Positions 34,338 to 43,400 of a DNA stretch of 64,000 nucleotides are shown in pieces. The stretch's first letter is position 1. The number at the start of each line of letters is the position of its first letter. A program made the translations under genes and the position numbers. The stretch comes from JABDIP01 sp965227455 (GTDB lineage: Bacteria > Pseudomonadota > Alphaproteobacteria > DSM-16000 > Inquilinaceae): NCBI GenBank assembly GCA_965227455.1, contig OZ245752.1, forward strand, positions 3,596,001 to 3,660,000, written 5' to 3'. The notes under the pieces were generated by a model. It was not told the DNA's origin. It did not search any database and saw nothing but the letters and a program-made list of their open reading frames with translations.

Positions 34338-34598
34338 TCACGGGTGCCGGCCGCTGGAGCCGATTTCCACCCGGCGCAGCCGGTCGTCCTGGGCGTCGAT
34401 GCGCTGCGTATGGCGCTCCAACTGCCGTTCGTGCTGGGCCAGCACATCGGTGACGCGCTGCTCCAGCCGGGTCAGCGAATGGCTGCCGTTCCAGGCGGCC
34501 GCCCCGATGGCAATGACGCCGGCGGTCAGCACGGCGCGATAGACCGACAACGCGATGGCGCGGCCGGTGCCGTTGCGAAGGTTGTCGGTCAGGCTCAA
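34338..34598 (-). CDS. Membrane-anchored coiled-coil phage protein (holin or spanin candidate)
   Basis: The 86-residue product starts with TTG that overlaps the previous stop (TTGA at 34595-34598). It has one N-terminal membrane helix ('YRAVLTAGVIAIGAAAW') and a charged coiled coil ('LEQRVTDVLAQHERQLERHTQRID'). Such topology fits a pinholin, inner spanin or XhlA-like factor. No endolysin is nearby, so the lysis role is a guess. Confidence 0.55.
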   Translation of the reverse strand: MSLTDNLRNGTGRAIALSVYRAVLTAGVIAIGAAAWNGSHSLTRLEQRVTDVLAQHERQLERHTQRIDAQDDRLRRVEIGSSGRHP

Positions 34599-34894
34599 GA
34601 CGGGTCTCCCGGTTCTGTGGGTCTGTGGGGCTTGTGCCAGGCGACGCCACTGGCGACGAGGCAGGTCAGGCCGCCAGGATGGGTGACCAGCATCGACCAC
34701 GTCCCTGTCTCGGGGTTCACCAGGATCCGGACCATGCGGCCCGTGGCGTCCAGCGCCAGGATCTCCGGATCCTCGCCCCACTCCTTTTCCAGATGCGCGA
34801 TGATCGACCCGCCATCGCCGCAGGGCGTGCGCTGGGCCTGGGCCGGCAGGGCGGCCAGGAACGCAAGAGCCGCTATCGTCGCGGCACGGATCAT
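34595..34894 (-). CDS. Secreted small protein
   Basis: The 99-residue product has a Sec signal ('MIRAATIAALAFLAALPAQA', cleavage after AQA) and a mature part with two cysteines ('CGDGGSIIAHLEKEWGEDPEIL', 'GGLTCLVASGVAW'). It resembles a hypothetical family often seen in alphaproteobacterial genomes and phages. The ATG at 34894 overlaps the upstream stop (ATGA), which fixes the start. Its place beside a membrane coiled-coil gene suggests an envelope or lysis role. Confidence 0.65.
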   Translation of the reverse strand: MIRAATIAALAFLAALPAQAQRTPCGDGGSIIAHLEKEWGEDPEILALDATGRMVRILVNPETGTWSMLVTHPGGLTCLVASGVAWHKPHRPTEPGDPS

Positions 34895-35463
34895 GCCCGC
34901 CACCCGTAGAGCGTCCAGTTCATCGAGGCGATGTTTCCGCTGTCGAACAGGAGCTGGAAGGCGTCGGTGTCTTCGGCGACCGACCGCCGGCCGCCGCCTC
35001 GCGCCTGCACAACCGTCCCGTCGGTTTGATCGCCGACGATCCGCCAGAGGATCTTCGTCTTCTGCCCCGAGTCCCTCGCGCCGAAGATCTCGATCCCGCC
35101 CGCCGCCTGCTCACCGGCCGCATTGCCGAAGGTGTTTGTCGTGTGCGGGCCGATGGTGAGCTGCGCGGCGGAGGTGATGAGCTCTCCGCCCACCCCTGCG
35201 CCCGCCTGGTTCTGCCCGAACAGATTGCCGTCGTAGTTGGTGTTGGCCCAGGTCGAGCCATTGTCGGTGCTGGTGCGCAGATAGAGGGTCGCACCGTCCG
35301 TCGCGGGCAGCAGGTCGTCGAACAGCAGGTCGAAGGCCCGGAAGCCGGCCGGCAGATCGGTGATGTCGAGCGAAGCCGCAGCGCTGACGACGCCGCCCTT
35401 GATCCGCTCGATGGGCTGCACGCCGCTGACATAGGGCAGCGCCTGGAGAGGAAAGCCCCACAT
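34891..35463 (-). CDS. Phage tail-associated beta-structured protein
   Basis: The 190-residue product contains 'TLYLRTSTDNGSTWANTNYDGNLFGQ', a pattern seen in phage tail-fibre and adhesin domains, and ends 'MNWTLYGWRA'. The ATG overlaps the upstream TGA (TGATG at 35461-35465). It is probably a distal fibre or spike component next to the fibre-base gene. Confidence 0.6.
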   Translation of the reverse strand: MWGFPLQALPYVSGVQPIERIKGGVVSAAASLDITDLPAGFRAFDLLFDDLLPATDGATLYLRTSTDNGSTWANTNYDGNLFGQNQAGAGVGGELITSAAQLTIGPHTTNTFGNAAGEQAAGGIEIFGARDSGQKTKILWRIVGDQTDGTVVQARGGGRRSVAEDTDAFQLLFDSGNIASMNWTLYGWRA

Positions 35464-35813
35464 CACGCATCCACCCTGTTCACGTCGCCATGGATGACAA
35501 CGACGTTCGTCGTTTCGGCATAGGCCTTGACCACTTTCGCCGCGCCCAGCGGGAGGCCCGGGATCAGCAGCAGCAGCCCGGCCTTGGGCTGGATCGGAAC
35601 GGTGATCTCGTCATCCACCGCGGTCTCCGCGCCCCACAACAGGGTCACCGTGCGCACCACGCTGTCGTTGTTCGTGGCCAGGATGCGGATCGTGTCCTCC
35701 TTGCTGGCCGGCACCGTGTGCACGGTGTTGGCAGTGCCCAGCGTCGTCGCGCCGATCTTGATGCCGGTGCCGTCGCCGGCGCCGCCGGTCAGGAATTCCT
35801 TGGTCAATGCCAT
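35463..35813 (-). CDS. Phage structural protein, unknown
   Basis: The 116-residue beta-rich product has no named family. It contains 'HTVPASKEDTIRILATNNDSVVRTVTLLWG', suggestive of a capsid or fibre decoration fold. GGAGGG precedes the ATG. It lies between the fibre-base and distal fibre genes. Confidence 0.55.
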   Translation of the reverse strand: MALTKEFLTGGAGDGTGIKIGATTLGTANTVHTVPASKEDTIRILATNNDSVVRTVTLLWGAETAVDDEITVPIQPKAGLLLLIPGLPLGAAKVVKAYAETTNVVVIHGDVNRVDA

Positions 35814-35823
35814 GTCGGCCCTC

Positions 35824-36531
35824 CTATCCGCCGAAGGTCTGGCCGATCAGCCAGGCCTGTTCCTCGTCCGGTACGCCGAGCGTTGCCCGCGCCGTAGGGG
35901 CGTCGGGATCGTCGACGAGTGTCCGGAAGAATGTCGAAAACCCGAGCCCGGTCATGAACGCGGCCGCGTCGGCCGAATTCAGCAACGTGTTCGCCACAAA
36001 GGCCGAAGCCGAGATATTGCCGTCGGTGCCGACCAGCACGGTGATGTTGCCCAGGAAGTCGAAGCCCAGGAACTTGTTGGCCCGCACCGTGTCGCCGGGC
36101 AGCTCGAAGCTACCGGCGGCGGTATCGGTTTCCGGGATGGTGATGGTGCGGTCCAGGGCCTCGAGGAGCTGCTGCACCAGCATCGTCAGCTTGTTCAGCG
36201 CCCGCTCATGGGCCTCGGACGGAAAGTCGTCGTTTTCCTTGTAGTCGGTGGTCTGCGTCGCCGGCACGCGGCGGACGATGAACAGTTTCTCTCCGGCGGC
36301 CGGGGTGTAGTCGGTCGGCGCCGTCTGCACCGTCAGCGCACCGCCCTTGCCATCGGCGTCGATCGCGACCGTGTATTGGGTATTCTCGACCCAATCGACC
36401 TGGCTGCCGGCGGCCGTGCGCAGGAAAACGGCCAGGTGGTCGGTTTCCAGGAACGGAAAGTCGATGGCGAAGAGCGTGCTCGCTCCGTCGCCATTGTGCA
36501 CGACCCGGTTCTTATCGGTCTCCACGGTCAT
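35824..36531 (-). CDS. Tail-fibre N-terminal (T7 gp17-type) protein
   Basis: The 235-residue product begins 'NRVVHNGDGASTLFAIDFPFLETDHLAVFL' and continues 'QYTVAIDADGKGGALTVQTAP', 'EKLFIVRRVPATQTTDY', the classic T7-tail-fibre N-terminal domain that docks on the tail. It then has a short helical shaft, and stops with no receptor-binding tip. Tip functions are probably in the separate genes downstream. It starts directly after the stop of the gp16-like gene. Confidence 0.82.
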   Translation of the reverse strand: MTVETDKNRVVHNGDGASTLFAIDFPFLETDHLAVFLRTAAGSQVDWVENTQYTVAIDADGKGGALTVQTAPTDYTPAAGEKLFIVRRVPATQTTDYKENDDFPSEAHERALNKLTMLVQQLLEALDRTITIPETDTAAGSFELPGDTVRANKFLGFDFLGNITVLVGTDGNISASAFVANTLLNSADAAAFMTGLGFSTFFRTLVDDPDAPTARATLGVPDEEQAWLIGQTFGG

Positions 36532-39078
36532 CTAGCGCACCCCCTCAAGCACGCGATCTCCGCCGCCGCGCGGCACGGCGCGGCTCGGCGGGATCAGGAA
36601 TCGTTGGCTGTTCTGGTCGCGGATGCGCCGCTCCATCCGGGCCAGGTAGCCGGGATTGAGCATTTCCTGGAGCTGGTAGAAGACCAGATAGTCCAGCGCC
36701 GCCCGCGTGTAGAACAGATTCAGGAACGGCGTGTTGTTCTTGGTGACGTGGAACAGCTCCGAGGTGGCGTCCTCGCCCGAGCGGAAGCGGGCGAAGACCC
36801 GCGCCAGATCCTCGACGGTGCCGATCGTCGGCCCGCCGAACGTGGCGGCCAGCCCGCCGCCGAAGCGGTTGTATTCGCCGAACAGGAAGTCGCCGTAGAT
36901 GCCGGCGCCGCCGCCCTGGACGAAGGCCGCCGCCCAGGTCCTGGCATCGCGCGGATCGCGCGGCGTCCGGCCCTTGGACACGTCCTTGGCCGCCATGGCG
37001 GCATAGCCCAGCACCGTCATGGCCGCGATCATGTGGGTGGTGCCCAGCAGGCCGCCGCGGCCGCGCATCACAGCACCCAGCGTCTTCCAGAAGCCGCTCT
37101 CGCCGACCAGCGATCCCCAGGCGCGGGTGACCACGGTGATCGGGAACTGCTTGAACTGGAAGAAGTAGCGCAGGGCCTCGCCCTCGGCGCTGCCGGACTG
37201 GGTGCCGCGATTGGCGATGGCCCGCTCGCGGGCGCCCGGCGTCAGCACGGCGGTGTCGATGCGGTCGGCATAGAAGCCCTGCAGCTTCGCCTCCAGCCGG
37301 TCCCGCATGCGGGCCAGGTTCCGGCGGGACGGCTGACCATTGATCAGCGGCGCCAGCGCTTCGTCCGGGATGTCGCGCACCAGGTCCGGCATCATGAACT
37401 CGCCGCCTTCGGGCGTGGCGCGCACCGCATGCGTGCGCAGCACATCCCACTCGGCCGCCTCGATGCCGTGCTGGGACAGCACCCGCCGGCGCTCCGGCTT
37501 CAGCCCATCCCAGCCGGTGTTGCGGAGCTGGGCCAGCCGCCGCGCCATGATCAGCCCGGCGCCGGTCTTGTGGGCGTCGGTCCACCAGGACAGCAGGTTC
37601 AGCTTCATGAACCGCTGCACCAGCTTGGACATGGTGCCGGGGATCTGGTCAGTGGCGGAGAAGCGGGCGGCGATGTCGCCCACCAGGCCCTCGATGCCGG
37701 CCCCGATCAAGTCGGCGATCTCCCGCTGCTCGCCGGCGCGGCGGCCGGCGCCGATGTTCTCCAGCGCCACCTTGTAGCCGTCCAGCAGCCCGTCGCCCTG
37801 GTGCCGCATCTCGGCCGCAAGGATCGGGATATCGGTGACGGAGGAGATCGTGGCCCCGCCCAGCTTGGCCATGGTCTGGGTCGCCCGAGCTGTGTGGCCG
37901 ACCCGCGCCCAGGTCAGCCGGCCCGCCGCAGGCACCCGGGTGGTGCCGTCAACCTCCTTGAACTGGAAGTCCAGGAACGGGTCGTGCAGGGCGTCGACGG
38001 CCTTCGGATTGTCCCGGTGCCGCTGGCGGAGATCCGACAGCACCCGGTCGAACATGGCGCGGGGGTTCGATCCCCACTTCTCCATGACGGCGATGTTGCG
38101 GGCCGCATGGGTCAGGTTCGACACCACGCTTTCGACCAGGGATCGATGGCCGAAGCGCAGATTGTAGTCGAACCAGTCGTCGGCCGAGGCGAAGTGCAGC
38201 ACCCGCGGCTGCGACAGCCGCTTGGCCAGATTGCCCGGCCCCTTGAAGCCGATCAGCGGCGCCTTGGGGTCCACCTTCATATGCTCGCCGGTGACCAGCC
38301 CGTCATAGGCGGCCTTCAGGAAGCGGTCGATCTCGGCGCCGCCGAAAGTCCGCTCCGCGTCCAGGCGCGGCAGGATGAAGTCGCGCCACGCCTCGAAGCC
38401 GTCGGCGCGCAGCCGGGTGATGTCGTGGCTCTGCCGGGTGATGTAGCCCGGCATGCGGCGAATGAAGGCTCCGGCCCGGTTCTGCCGCTGCCGCGCCTCC
38501 TCTGTCCACTTGGCCACGATCTCGGCGATGCGCTTCGCCTCCGGGCTGCCGGCGATGCCGGGCCGACCCTCGCGCCGGCCGATCTCCCACAGCTCCTGGG
38601 CGATGGCACGGTCCAGCGGTCCGTCGCCGCGCCCGAACAGCGACCGGTCCGTCAGGAACCGCAGCAGGTCCTCGCGCCGCAGATCGGCAATCAGCCCGCC
38701 CAGGAAGGTCGACTCCAGCGCCTGGGCCCGGGCATCCACACTGTCCCGCGCGCCGGCCACATCGCGATTGATGCCGACATTCACCGCCTCGATGCCTTCG
38801 GCCGGGCTGGCATACAGGCCGATCTCCGCATGGCGCTCGGCATGGATGACCTGGTTGGCGGCGGCGTTGCGCTTTTCGATCAGGCTGGCCAGCTCGATGT
38901 CGCCGGCGATCTCCTCCGCCTCGGCGAACAGTTCGTCCTCGACCGAGTCGAGCCTGCCGGCGGCGCGGCGGGCGTCCAGCCGCCGTTGCAGATCGTCCAG
39001 GATGGCGCGGATCTCGTCATCGGTCAGATCGTCGCCGACATCGCCCAGGGCGCCGCGCACGCATTCCAGACCCGCCAT
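36532..39078 (-). CDS. Large internal virion protein (gp16-like)
   Basis: The 848-residue, mostly helical product has no N-terminal lytic transglycosylase. The C-terminus ('EALRYFFQFKQFPITVVTRAWGSL', a hydrophobic 'THMIAAMTVLGYAAMAAKDVSKGR', and 'LNPGYLARMERRIRDQNSQRF') matches the end of large podovirus ejection proteins. It would enter the cell with the DNA. The last 40 codons recur as a remnant at 61976-62098. It starts 7 bases after the stop of the 602-residue gene. Confidence 0.75.
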   Translation of the reverse strand: MAGLECVRGALGDVGDDLTDDEIRAILDDLQRRLDARRAAGRLDSVEDELFAEAEEIAGDIELASLIEKRNAAANQVIHAERHAEIGLYASPAEGIEAVNVGINRDVAGARDSVDARAQALESTFLGGLIADLRREDLLRFLTDRSLFGRGDGPLDRAIAQELWEIGRREGRPGIAGSPEAKRIAEIVAKWTEEARQRQNRAGAFIRRMPGYITRQSHDITRLRADGFEAWRDFILPRLDAERTFGGAEIDRFLKAAYDGLVTGEHMKVDPKAPLIGFKGPGNLAKRLSQPRVLHFASADDWFDYNLRFGHRSLVESVVSNLTHAARNIAVMEKWGSNPRAMFDRVLSDLRQRHRDNPKAVDALHDPFLDFQFKEVDGTTRVPAAGRLTWARVGHTARATQTMAKLGGATISSVTDIPILAAEMRHQGDGLLDGYKVALENIGAGRRAGEQREIADLIGAGIEGLVGDIAARFSATDQIPGTMSKLVQRFMKLNLLSWWTDAHKTGAGLIMARRLAQLRNTGWDGLKPERRRVLSQHGIEAAEWDVLRTHAVRATPEGGEFMMPDLVRDIPDEALAPLINGQPSRRNLARMRDRLEAKLQGFYADRIDTAVLTPGARERAIANRGTQSGSAEGEALRYFFQFKQFPITVVTRAWGSLVGESGFWKTLGAVMRGRGGLLGTTHMIAAMTVLGYAAMAAKDVSKGRTPRDPRDARTWAAAFVQGGGAGIYGDFLFGEYNRFGGGLAATFGGPTIGTVEDLARVFARFRSGEDATSELFHVTKNNTPFLNLFYTRAALDYLVFYQLQEMLNPGYLARMERRIRDQNSQRFLIPPSRAVPRGGGDRVLEGVR

Positions 39079-39085
39079 CAGACCC

Positions 39086-40894
39086 TCACGTCAGCAGGCA
39101 GCGGGCCGCCGCCCGCCACGCATTGGCTTCGACACCGGCGCGCTTCGACGCCGTTTCCATATCGGCCAGCGCCTTCTCCGCCGCCGCGTCCAACAGGTCC
39201 CGGTCGCGCAGGGCCGCCAGCTCCGCCTCGGCCTCGGCCAGCTCGGCCTCGACCGCACCGCGCTCCGCTTCCGGCGTGTCCGGGGCCGGCTCGGCTGTCC
39301 GCCGCGCCTCGACCGTATCGGCCGCCGCGAAGTCCGCCGCGCCGTCCTGCCGCCATTCCTGGAAAAGGTCTTGCTGCGCCGGGGTGTCAGGCCCAATATC
39401 CTGTCCAGGCGCCACTCGGCCCCTCCCGGCCGGATCGAAACGGCGGGGGGCGGTATCTCCGGCGGTCGGCTTAAACCCGATCCCGGAGGACCCGGGGGCG
39501 CCGCCGTCGCGTCGGACCGCCGGCCGCATGCCGCCATCCCGCCCAGGCTCCACCACGAATGCCGTCACCAGCCGCGTCTCGCCATCGGTGCGGGAGAAGC
39601 GGCGCACCCCGAAGATGATCTCGCGCGGTCCGAAGGACTCGTCCGGCAGCGCCACCCGATAATCGGCGCCGGCGAATTCGCCTTCCGCATTGCGGTGGAC
39701 CTGGCTCGGTTCGAACTCCCGCAGGACCGTCGGCAGCGCCACCAGATCGTCCCGGCTGATCTGGAATCGCGGCTGCTTGTTGGATTGCGGCCCGTGACGG
39801 ACGATCACCTTGACCAGGCCGAAGCCGGCGCGCGACCCGAACAGCCGCTCCAGCTCCTTGCCCTGCACCACGATCTCGCCGCCGCGCTCCAGCGCCGGCC
39901 CGCGATCCACGATGACCTCTTCGAAGGCGTCCGGCTTCAGCCGCACCAGCGGATCGTCGACCGGCCCCAGCGGCCGCGCGTTCACCTCATCGAACGCCAC
40001 GCCAAGCCGCCGCTGTTCCTCGGCCAGCACGGGGTCCACTCGTACCGCCCGGTCGTCGGCCGCCTGCCCCACGGCGGCACGCAACACCCTCTCTCGGGTC
40101 TCGATCGGGGCGGCGGCAAGCTGCTGCGACAGGGTCGGCCGGCCGGTCGCCGCGCGGCCAGCATCGGCCGCAAAGCCGCCCAGCACATGCAGGCCCCCGC
40201 CGACGAAGGTGCCGAACGCCACGTTCAACAGGCTGTCCAGCATGTCGTAATCGGCCTGTTCGGCCCGCGCGGCGGAGACCACGATAGGCTCGACCAGGGC
40301 CGCGCCAACGACGCCCTCGACCGCGCCCCGCGCCGCCCTGGCGGTGGTCGTGCCGACGCGCTGCGCCATAACCGCAAACCGCGCTTCGCGCACGACCGGC
40401 ACGAAGGCGGCGGCGACGTTCAGCGGATCGACCATCGACCCAGCGACGGACCCGGTGATGGCGGCTGCCGTGGAGGTCCGGGACAGCACGTTGCGGCGGC
40501 GGATTTCCTCCCGCTTGCGGGCGATCAGGATGTTCAGCGTATCCTCGCGGATACCCTCATCCGGGATCTGCAGGCCCAGATCGCCGACCCGCGCACGCGC
40601 CTCCTGGGCGCTCAACAGCGGCGACAGGCCGGCGCGCTCGTTGATCACCTCGGCCGGCAGCGGCTCCAGCCCCTGTGCCTGGCGCATCAGGTTCTGGAAC
40701 CGGTCCGGCGTCAGCCCCGGTCCCAGCCGCCCGAACTCCGACCGCTGAAGTTCCTCGCGGCGCAGCGTTGCCGGCCCCGGCGAGAAATTGAAGGCGTCCT
40801 CCACCGCGACGCCGAAGCCGGTGCCGAACGGCACCGGGAAATCCTCCAGGATGCGGGACGGTGCCCGGCGCTCCGGCGAGGTGACGATCGTCAT
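39086..40894 (-). CDS. Internal virion protein, middle subunit
   Basis: The 602-residue product has hydrophobic stretches at about residues 140-240 ('TAAAITGSVAGSMVDPLNVAAAFV', 'AVEGVVGAALVEPIVV', 'NVAFGTFVGGGLHVLGGF') and an acidic, Ala-rich coiled C-terminus. Position between gp15-like and gp16-like genes suggests it is part of the ejection complex; the usual single gp16 may be split into this protein and the next. The start overlaps the gp15-like stop (ATGA). Confidence 0.65.
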   Translation of the reverse strand: MTIVTSPERRAPSRILEDFPVPFGTGFGVAVEDAFNFSPGPATLRREELQRSEFGRLGPGLTPDRFQNLMRQAQGLEPLPAEVINERAGLSPLLSAQEARARVGDLGLQIPDEGIREDTLNILIARKREEIRRRNVLSRTSTAAAITGSVAGSMVDPLNVAAAFVPVVREARFAVMAQRVGTTTARAARGAVEGVVGAALVEPIVVSAARAEQADYDMLDSLLNVAFGTFVGGGLHVLGGFAADAGRAATGRPTLSQQLAAAPIETRERVLRAAVGQAADDRAVRVDPVLAEEQRRLGVAFDEVNARPLGPVDDPLVRLKPDAFEEVIVDRGPALERGGEIVVQGKELERLFGSRAGFGLVKVIVRHGPQSNKQPRFQISRDDLVALPTVLREFEPSQVHRNAEGEFAGADYRVALPDESFGPREIIFGVRRFSRTDGETRLVTAFVVEPGRDGGMRPAVRRDGGAPGSSGIGFKPTAGDTAPRRFDPAGRGRVAPGQDIGPDTPAQQDLFQEWRQDGAADFAAADTVEARRTAEPAPDTPEAERGAVEAELAEAEAELAALRDRDLLDAAAEKALADMETASKRAGVEANAWRAAARCLLT

Positions 40895-42987
40895 GGCGCC
40901 GCCTCCTCAAGGGACTGGCGGATCTCGATGGCGTTGCGGCCGACGCGCTCCAGCTCGGTCCAGCCGACCGACACCGCGGTGCCGTCGGCCCGCAGCACCA
41001 CGCCGGCTAGCGGATCCATCATCACCAGGCCGGATTCGTCGCCATTGGTGACCCAATAGGCGCCGTCGCTTAGCGCCCGGCGGTACAGCTCGGCCACCTG
41101 GCCGTCATCCAGGGCGGGGTCCAGGCTGGGCGGGACCGTGAATGGCCCCAGGCCCGCCGGTGCCCCGGCGAAGACTCCGGCGCCGGCCATCACCGCCGCC
41201 CGGTCGCGCTCGACCGGAAAGCGCAGGGTGCGGCCCCGGAACTGGTCGAAGGCGTAGTGATCGTTGACCACCACGGCCGCGGCGGTCGCTGCCGCCCCGG
41301 AATCGCCAGCCCGCGACAGGTCGTAGGCCAGCCGCGCCGTCTGCTCGGCGATGGGGTTGTAGACCTCTACCCCGTCGGGCACGTTCGCCAGGCTCTCGCG
41401 GAAGCCGCGCAGTTCGTCGAACACCGCATCGTCGATCTGCCCGGCCGCATCCTCGCCGATGACCTTGCGGAGATCCGGCGACGACGTTTCCGCCAGTTCG
41501 GCGATGCGGCCGGTCGCCCATGCCTGGCTGCGGCGGGTCATGCTGCCGATCACTACGCCCACATCGGGCAGGCCGGCATCGCGGAGCTCGGCCGCCACGC
41601 GCGGCCAGGCGGCGCCGAACCGCTCCGCCTGGGCGATCAGCACGCCGGCGGCCGCCTCGCCCCGGCTGGCCCGGAACTGCTGCACGATGCTGCCAGCGGC
41701 CCCGGCCGACAGGATGCGGGTCTCTGCCAGCGGCACGCCGAGGGCGAGTTGCTCGGATTCGACCAGTCGGACATAGCGTTGCGCCGCCGCGGCCGAGGCC
41801 GCCAGCGCCGAATCCGGGTCCTGGGAACCGGCAACCGTCGCCTGGGCCTCGATCATGGACCGGTAGGCATCGGCCACCTCCGGCACATGCCGCTGCACAT
41901 AACCGGCGGCGTCGGCGCCGATCTGCCGGCGTTTCTCGCCGATGGCATCCACCAGCCGGCCGAACTCCGACGCCTCGGCCCGAAAATCCTCCGGCGTTTC
42001 CATGTCGGCGCGCCGCGCCGCCAGCATCGCCGCCTCTTCTTCCGGGGAGGCCGTGGCGATGGACGCCAGATCCGCGCCGAAGTCCTCCGACCGCTTGCGC
42101 TGCTCGATGGCTTCGGCCGCCGCCCGTTCGCCCAGATTGGCCACCAGATCGTCATCGGCATAGCGGCCGTCCGGCGCATTGCCTGCCTCCAGGAAGGCCA
42201 GATAATCCTCGAATCCCGCCGCGTATTCGGCCCGATCCAGCCGGGCCCGGGCCTCGGCTTCCCGGGCCAGCCGGTCGCGCTCCGCCGTCGCCCGGTTCAA
42301 CAGGGCGTTCTTCTGGCTGGGCGTCAGCCGGGCATCGAAGTCGCCGCTGTTCAGCGCCGCCAGCGCAGCGGTCGGGTCTTCGTCGATCGCGGACAGCAAG
42401 GCCGCCTGCGCAAGCGCCTGCTCCGCCCCGTCGCGCAGCACGGCAATCCGGTCCGCCGGCAGGTCCTGCTCGGCCGCCTCCAGGGAGGCCAATATCTCGG
42501 CCCGTGCATGGTCGTACTGGCCGCCATCCGTCCGCACGGCGTTCGCTGTGGCGTCGATGGCCCGGCCTAGTTGCAGCGCCCGATGGTCGCCGGCGGCCGC
42601 CACCTCGAACCCCTCGGCCCGCTCCTCGAGCTGGCCCCTAAAGGTACTCACACGGTCCGAGAACAGTTTCCTCGCGTCGTCGCTCGGAAGCGATTCCGAG
42701 ACCCCCGCCACATAGGTGTCGAGTTGAGCCAGCAGCCCCTCTTGGAACCCTGTTCCGTCCGGCTTGGCTTCTTGGATCGCGGTTGCGTATCGGCCGGCGA
42801 ATTCCGCCCGCATGTTGGCGGTCGCCTCGATCACCGCCGAACTGTCCCGCTGCCGCTCTGCCTGGCTGACGCCGCGACCGACGCGCCGCACACCGGCCGC
42901 TATCGGATCGCCTCCCAGCGGTCGCAAGGCACGGCTGCGACCGGTCGGGGCCGGCTGGCGGGATCGCTGCTGCGGGATCAGGACCAT
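40891..42987 (-). CDS. Internal virion protein (gp15-like)
   Basis: The 698-residue, helical, Ala/Asp/Glu-rich product has long coiled segments such as 'AIDATANAVRTDGGQYDHARAEIL'. It holds the gp15 position between the gp14-like and gp16-like genes. A diverged homologue, by eye about two thirds identical, lies at 62100-64000. The ATG at 42987 overlaps the upstream TGA. Confidence 0.75.
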   Translation of the reverse strand: MVLIPQQRSRQPAPTGRSRALRPLGGDPIAAGVRRVGRGVSQAERQRDSSAVIEATANMRAEFAGRYATAIQEAKPDGTGFQEGLLAQLDTYVAGVSESLPSDDARKLFSDRVSTFRGQLEERAEGFEVAAAGDHRALQLGRAIDATANAVRTDGGQYDHARAEILASLEAAEQDLPADRIAVLRDGAEQALAQAALLSAIDEDPTAALAALNSGDFDARLTPSQKNALLNRATAERDRLAREAEARARLDRAEYAAGFEDYLAFLEAGNAPDGRYADDDLVANLGERAAAEAIEQRKRSEDFGADLASIATASPEEEAAMLAARRADMETPEDFRAEASEFGRLVDAIGEKRRQIGADAAGYVQRHVPEVADAYRSMIEAQATVAGSQDPDSALAASAAAAQRYVRLVESEQLALGVPLAETRILSAGAAGSIVQQFRASRGEAAAGVLIAQAERFGAAWPRVAAELRDAGLPDVGVVIGSMTRRSQAWATGRIAELAETSSPDLRKVIGEDAAGQIDDAVFDELRGFRESLANVPDGVEVYNPIAEQTARLAYDLSRAGDSGAAATAAAVVVNDHYAFDQFRGRTLRFPVERDRAAVMAGAGVFAGAPAGLGPFTVPPSLDPALDDGQVAELYRRALSDGAYWVTNGDESGLVMMDPLAGVVLRADGTAVSVGWTELERVGRNAIEIRQSLEEAAP

Positions 42988-43400
42988 CACACCACCTCGT
43001 CGGCGATGAAAGTCAGGCCGCCCAGCAGCGCGCCGCCCAGGGAGCGCCGGCCGGCGCGGCGGAACTGCCGCGCCTCCGACAGCACCAAGTTCTCGGACAG
43101 CTCGCCGCCCTTCTCGATCAGCCGCAGGTCCAGCTCGCCCTCGGCGAAGCTGTCGGCGAGGATGTCCCTGGCGGTGCCGGTCATGCTGGAGACGCCGGCG
43201 GCGCCGAAGGCAACGATCTGCTCACCCTTGATGCGACGGTTCAGCTTGCGCTGCCGCTGCAGCTCCAGCTCGGTCTTCTCCCGCTCCCGCTGCGCCGCCT
43301 CCTTTGAGGACCGCGCATTGTCCTCGCCGGCGGCGAAGTCGGTGACGCCCTCGAAGAGGTCGCCCGCGAATTCGATGGCATCGCCCAGATCGAACGCCAT
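42987..43400 (-). CDS. Internal virion protein (gp14-like)
   Basis: The 137-residue product starts 'MAFDLGDAIEFAGDLFEGVTDF' and has a basic helix ('REREKTELELQRQRKLNRRIKGEQ') followed by 'AFGAAGVSSMTGTARDIL', as in small ejection proteins of podoviruses. It overlaps both neighbours by one to three bases, which fixes the start at 43400 rather than an upstream in-frame codon. Confidence 0.72.
   Translation of the reverse strand: MAFDLGDAIEFAGDLFEGVTDFAAGEDNARSSKEAAQREREKTELELQRQRKLNRRIKGEQIVAFGAAGVSSMTGTARDILADSFAEGELDLRLIEKGGELSENLVLSEARQFRRAGRRSLGGALLGGLTFIADEVV

Noticed and set aside
39079..39085. Frameshift splitting one gp16-like gene into 602- and 848-residue parts
   Set aside because: A ribosome site and an ATG follow the stop after 7 bases, and both proteins look complete, so two genes are more likely than a frameshift.
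35527..39474. 1315-codon open frame on the plus strand across the phage fibre and ejection genes
   Set aside because: Antisense shadow of well-supported minus-strand genes; no ribosome site and no recognisable domain.
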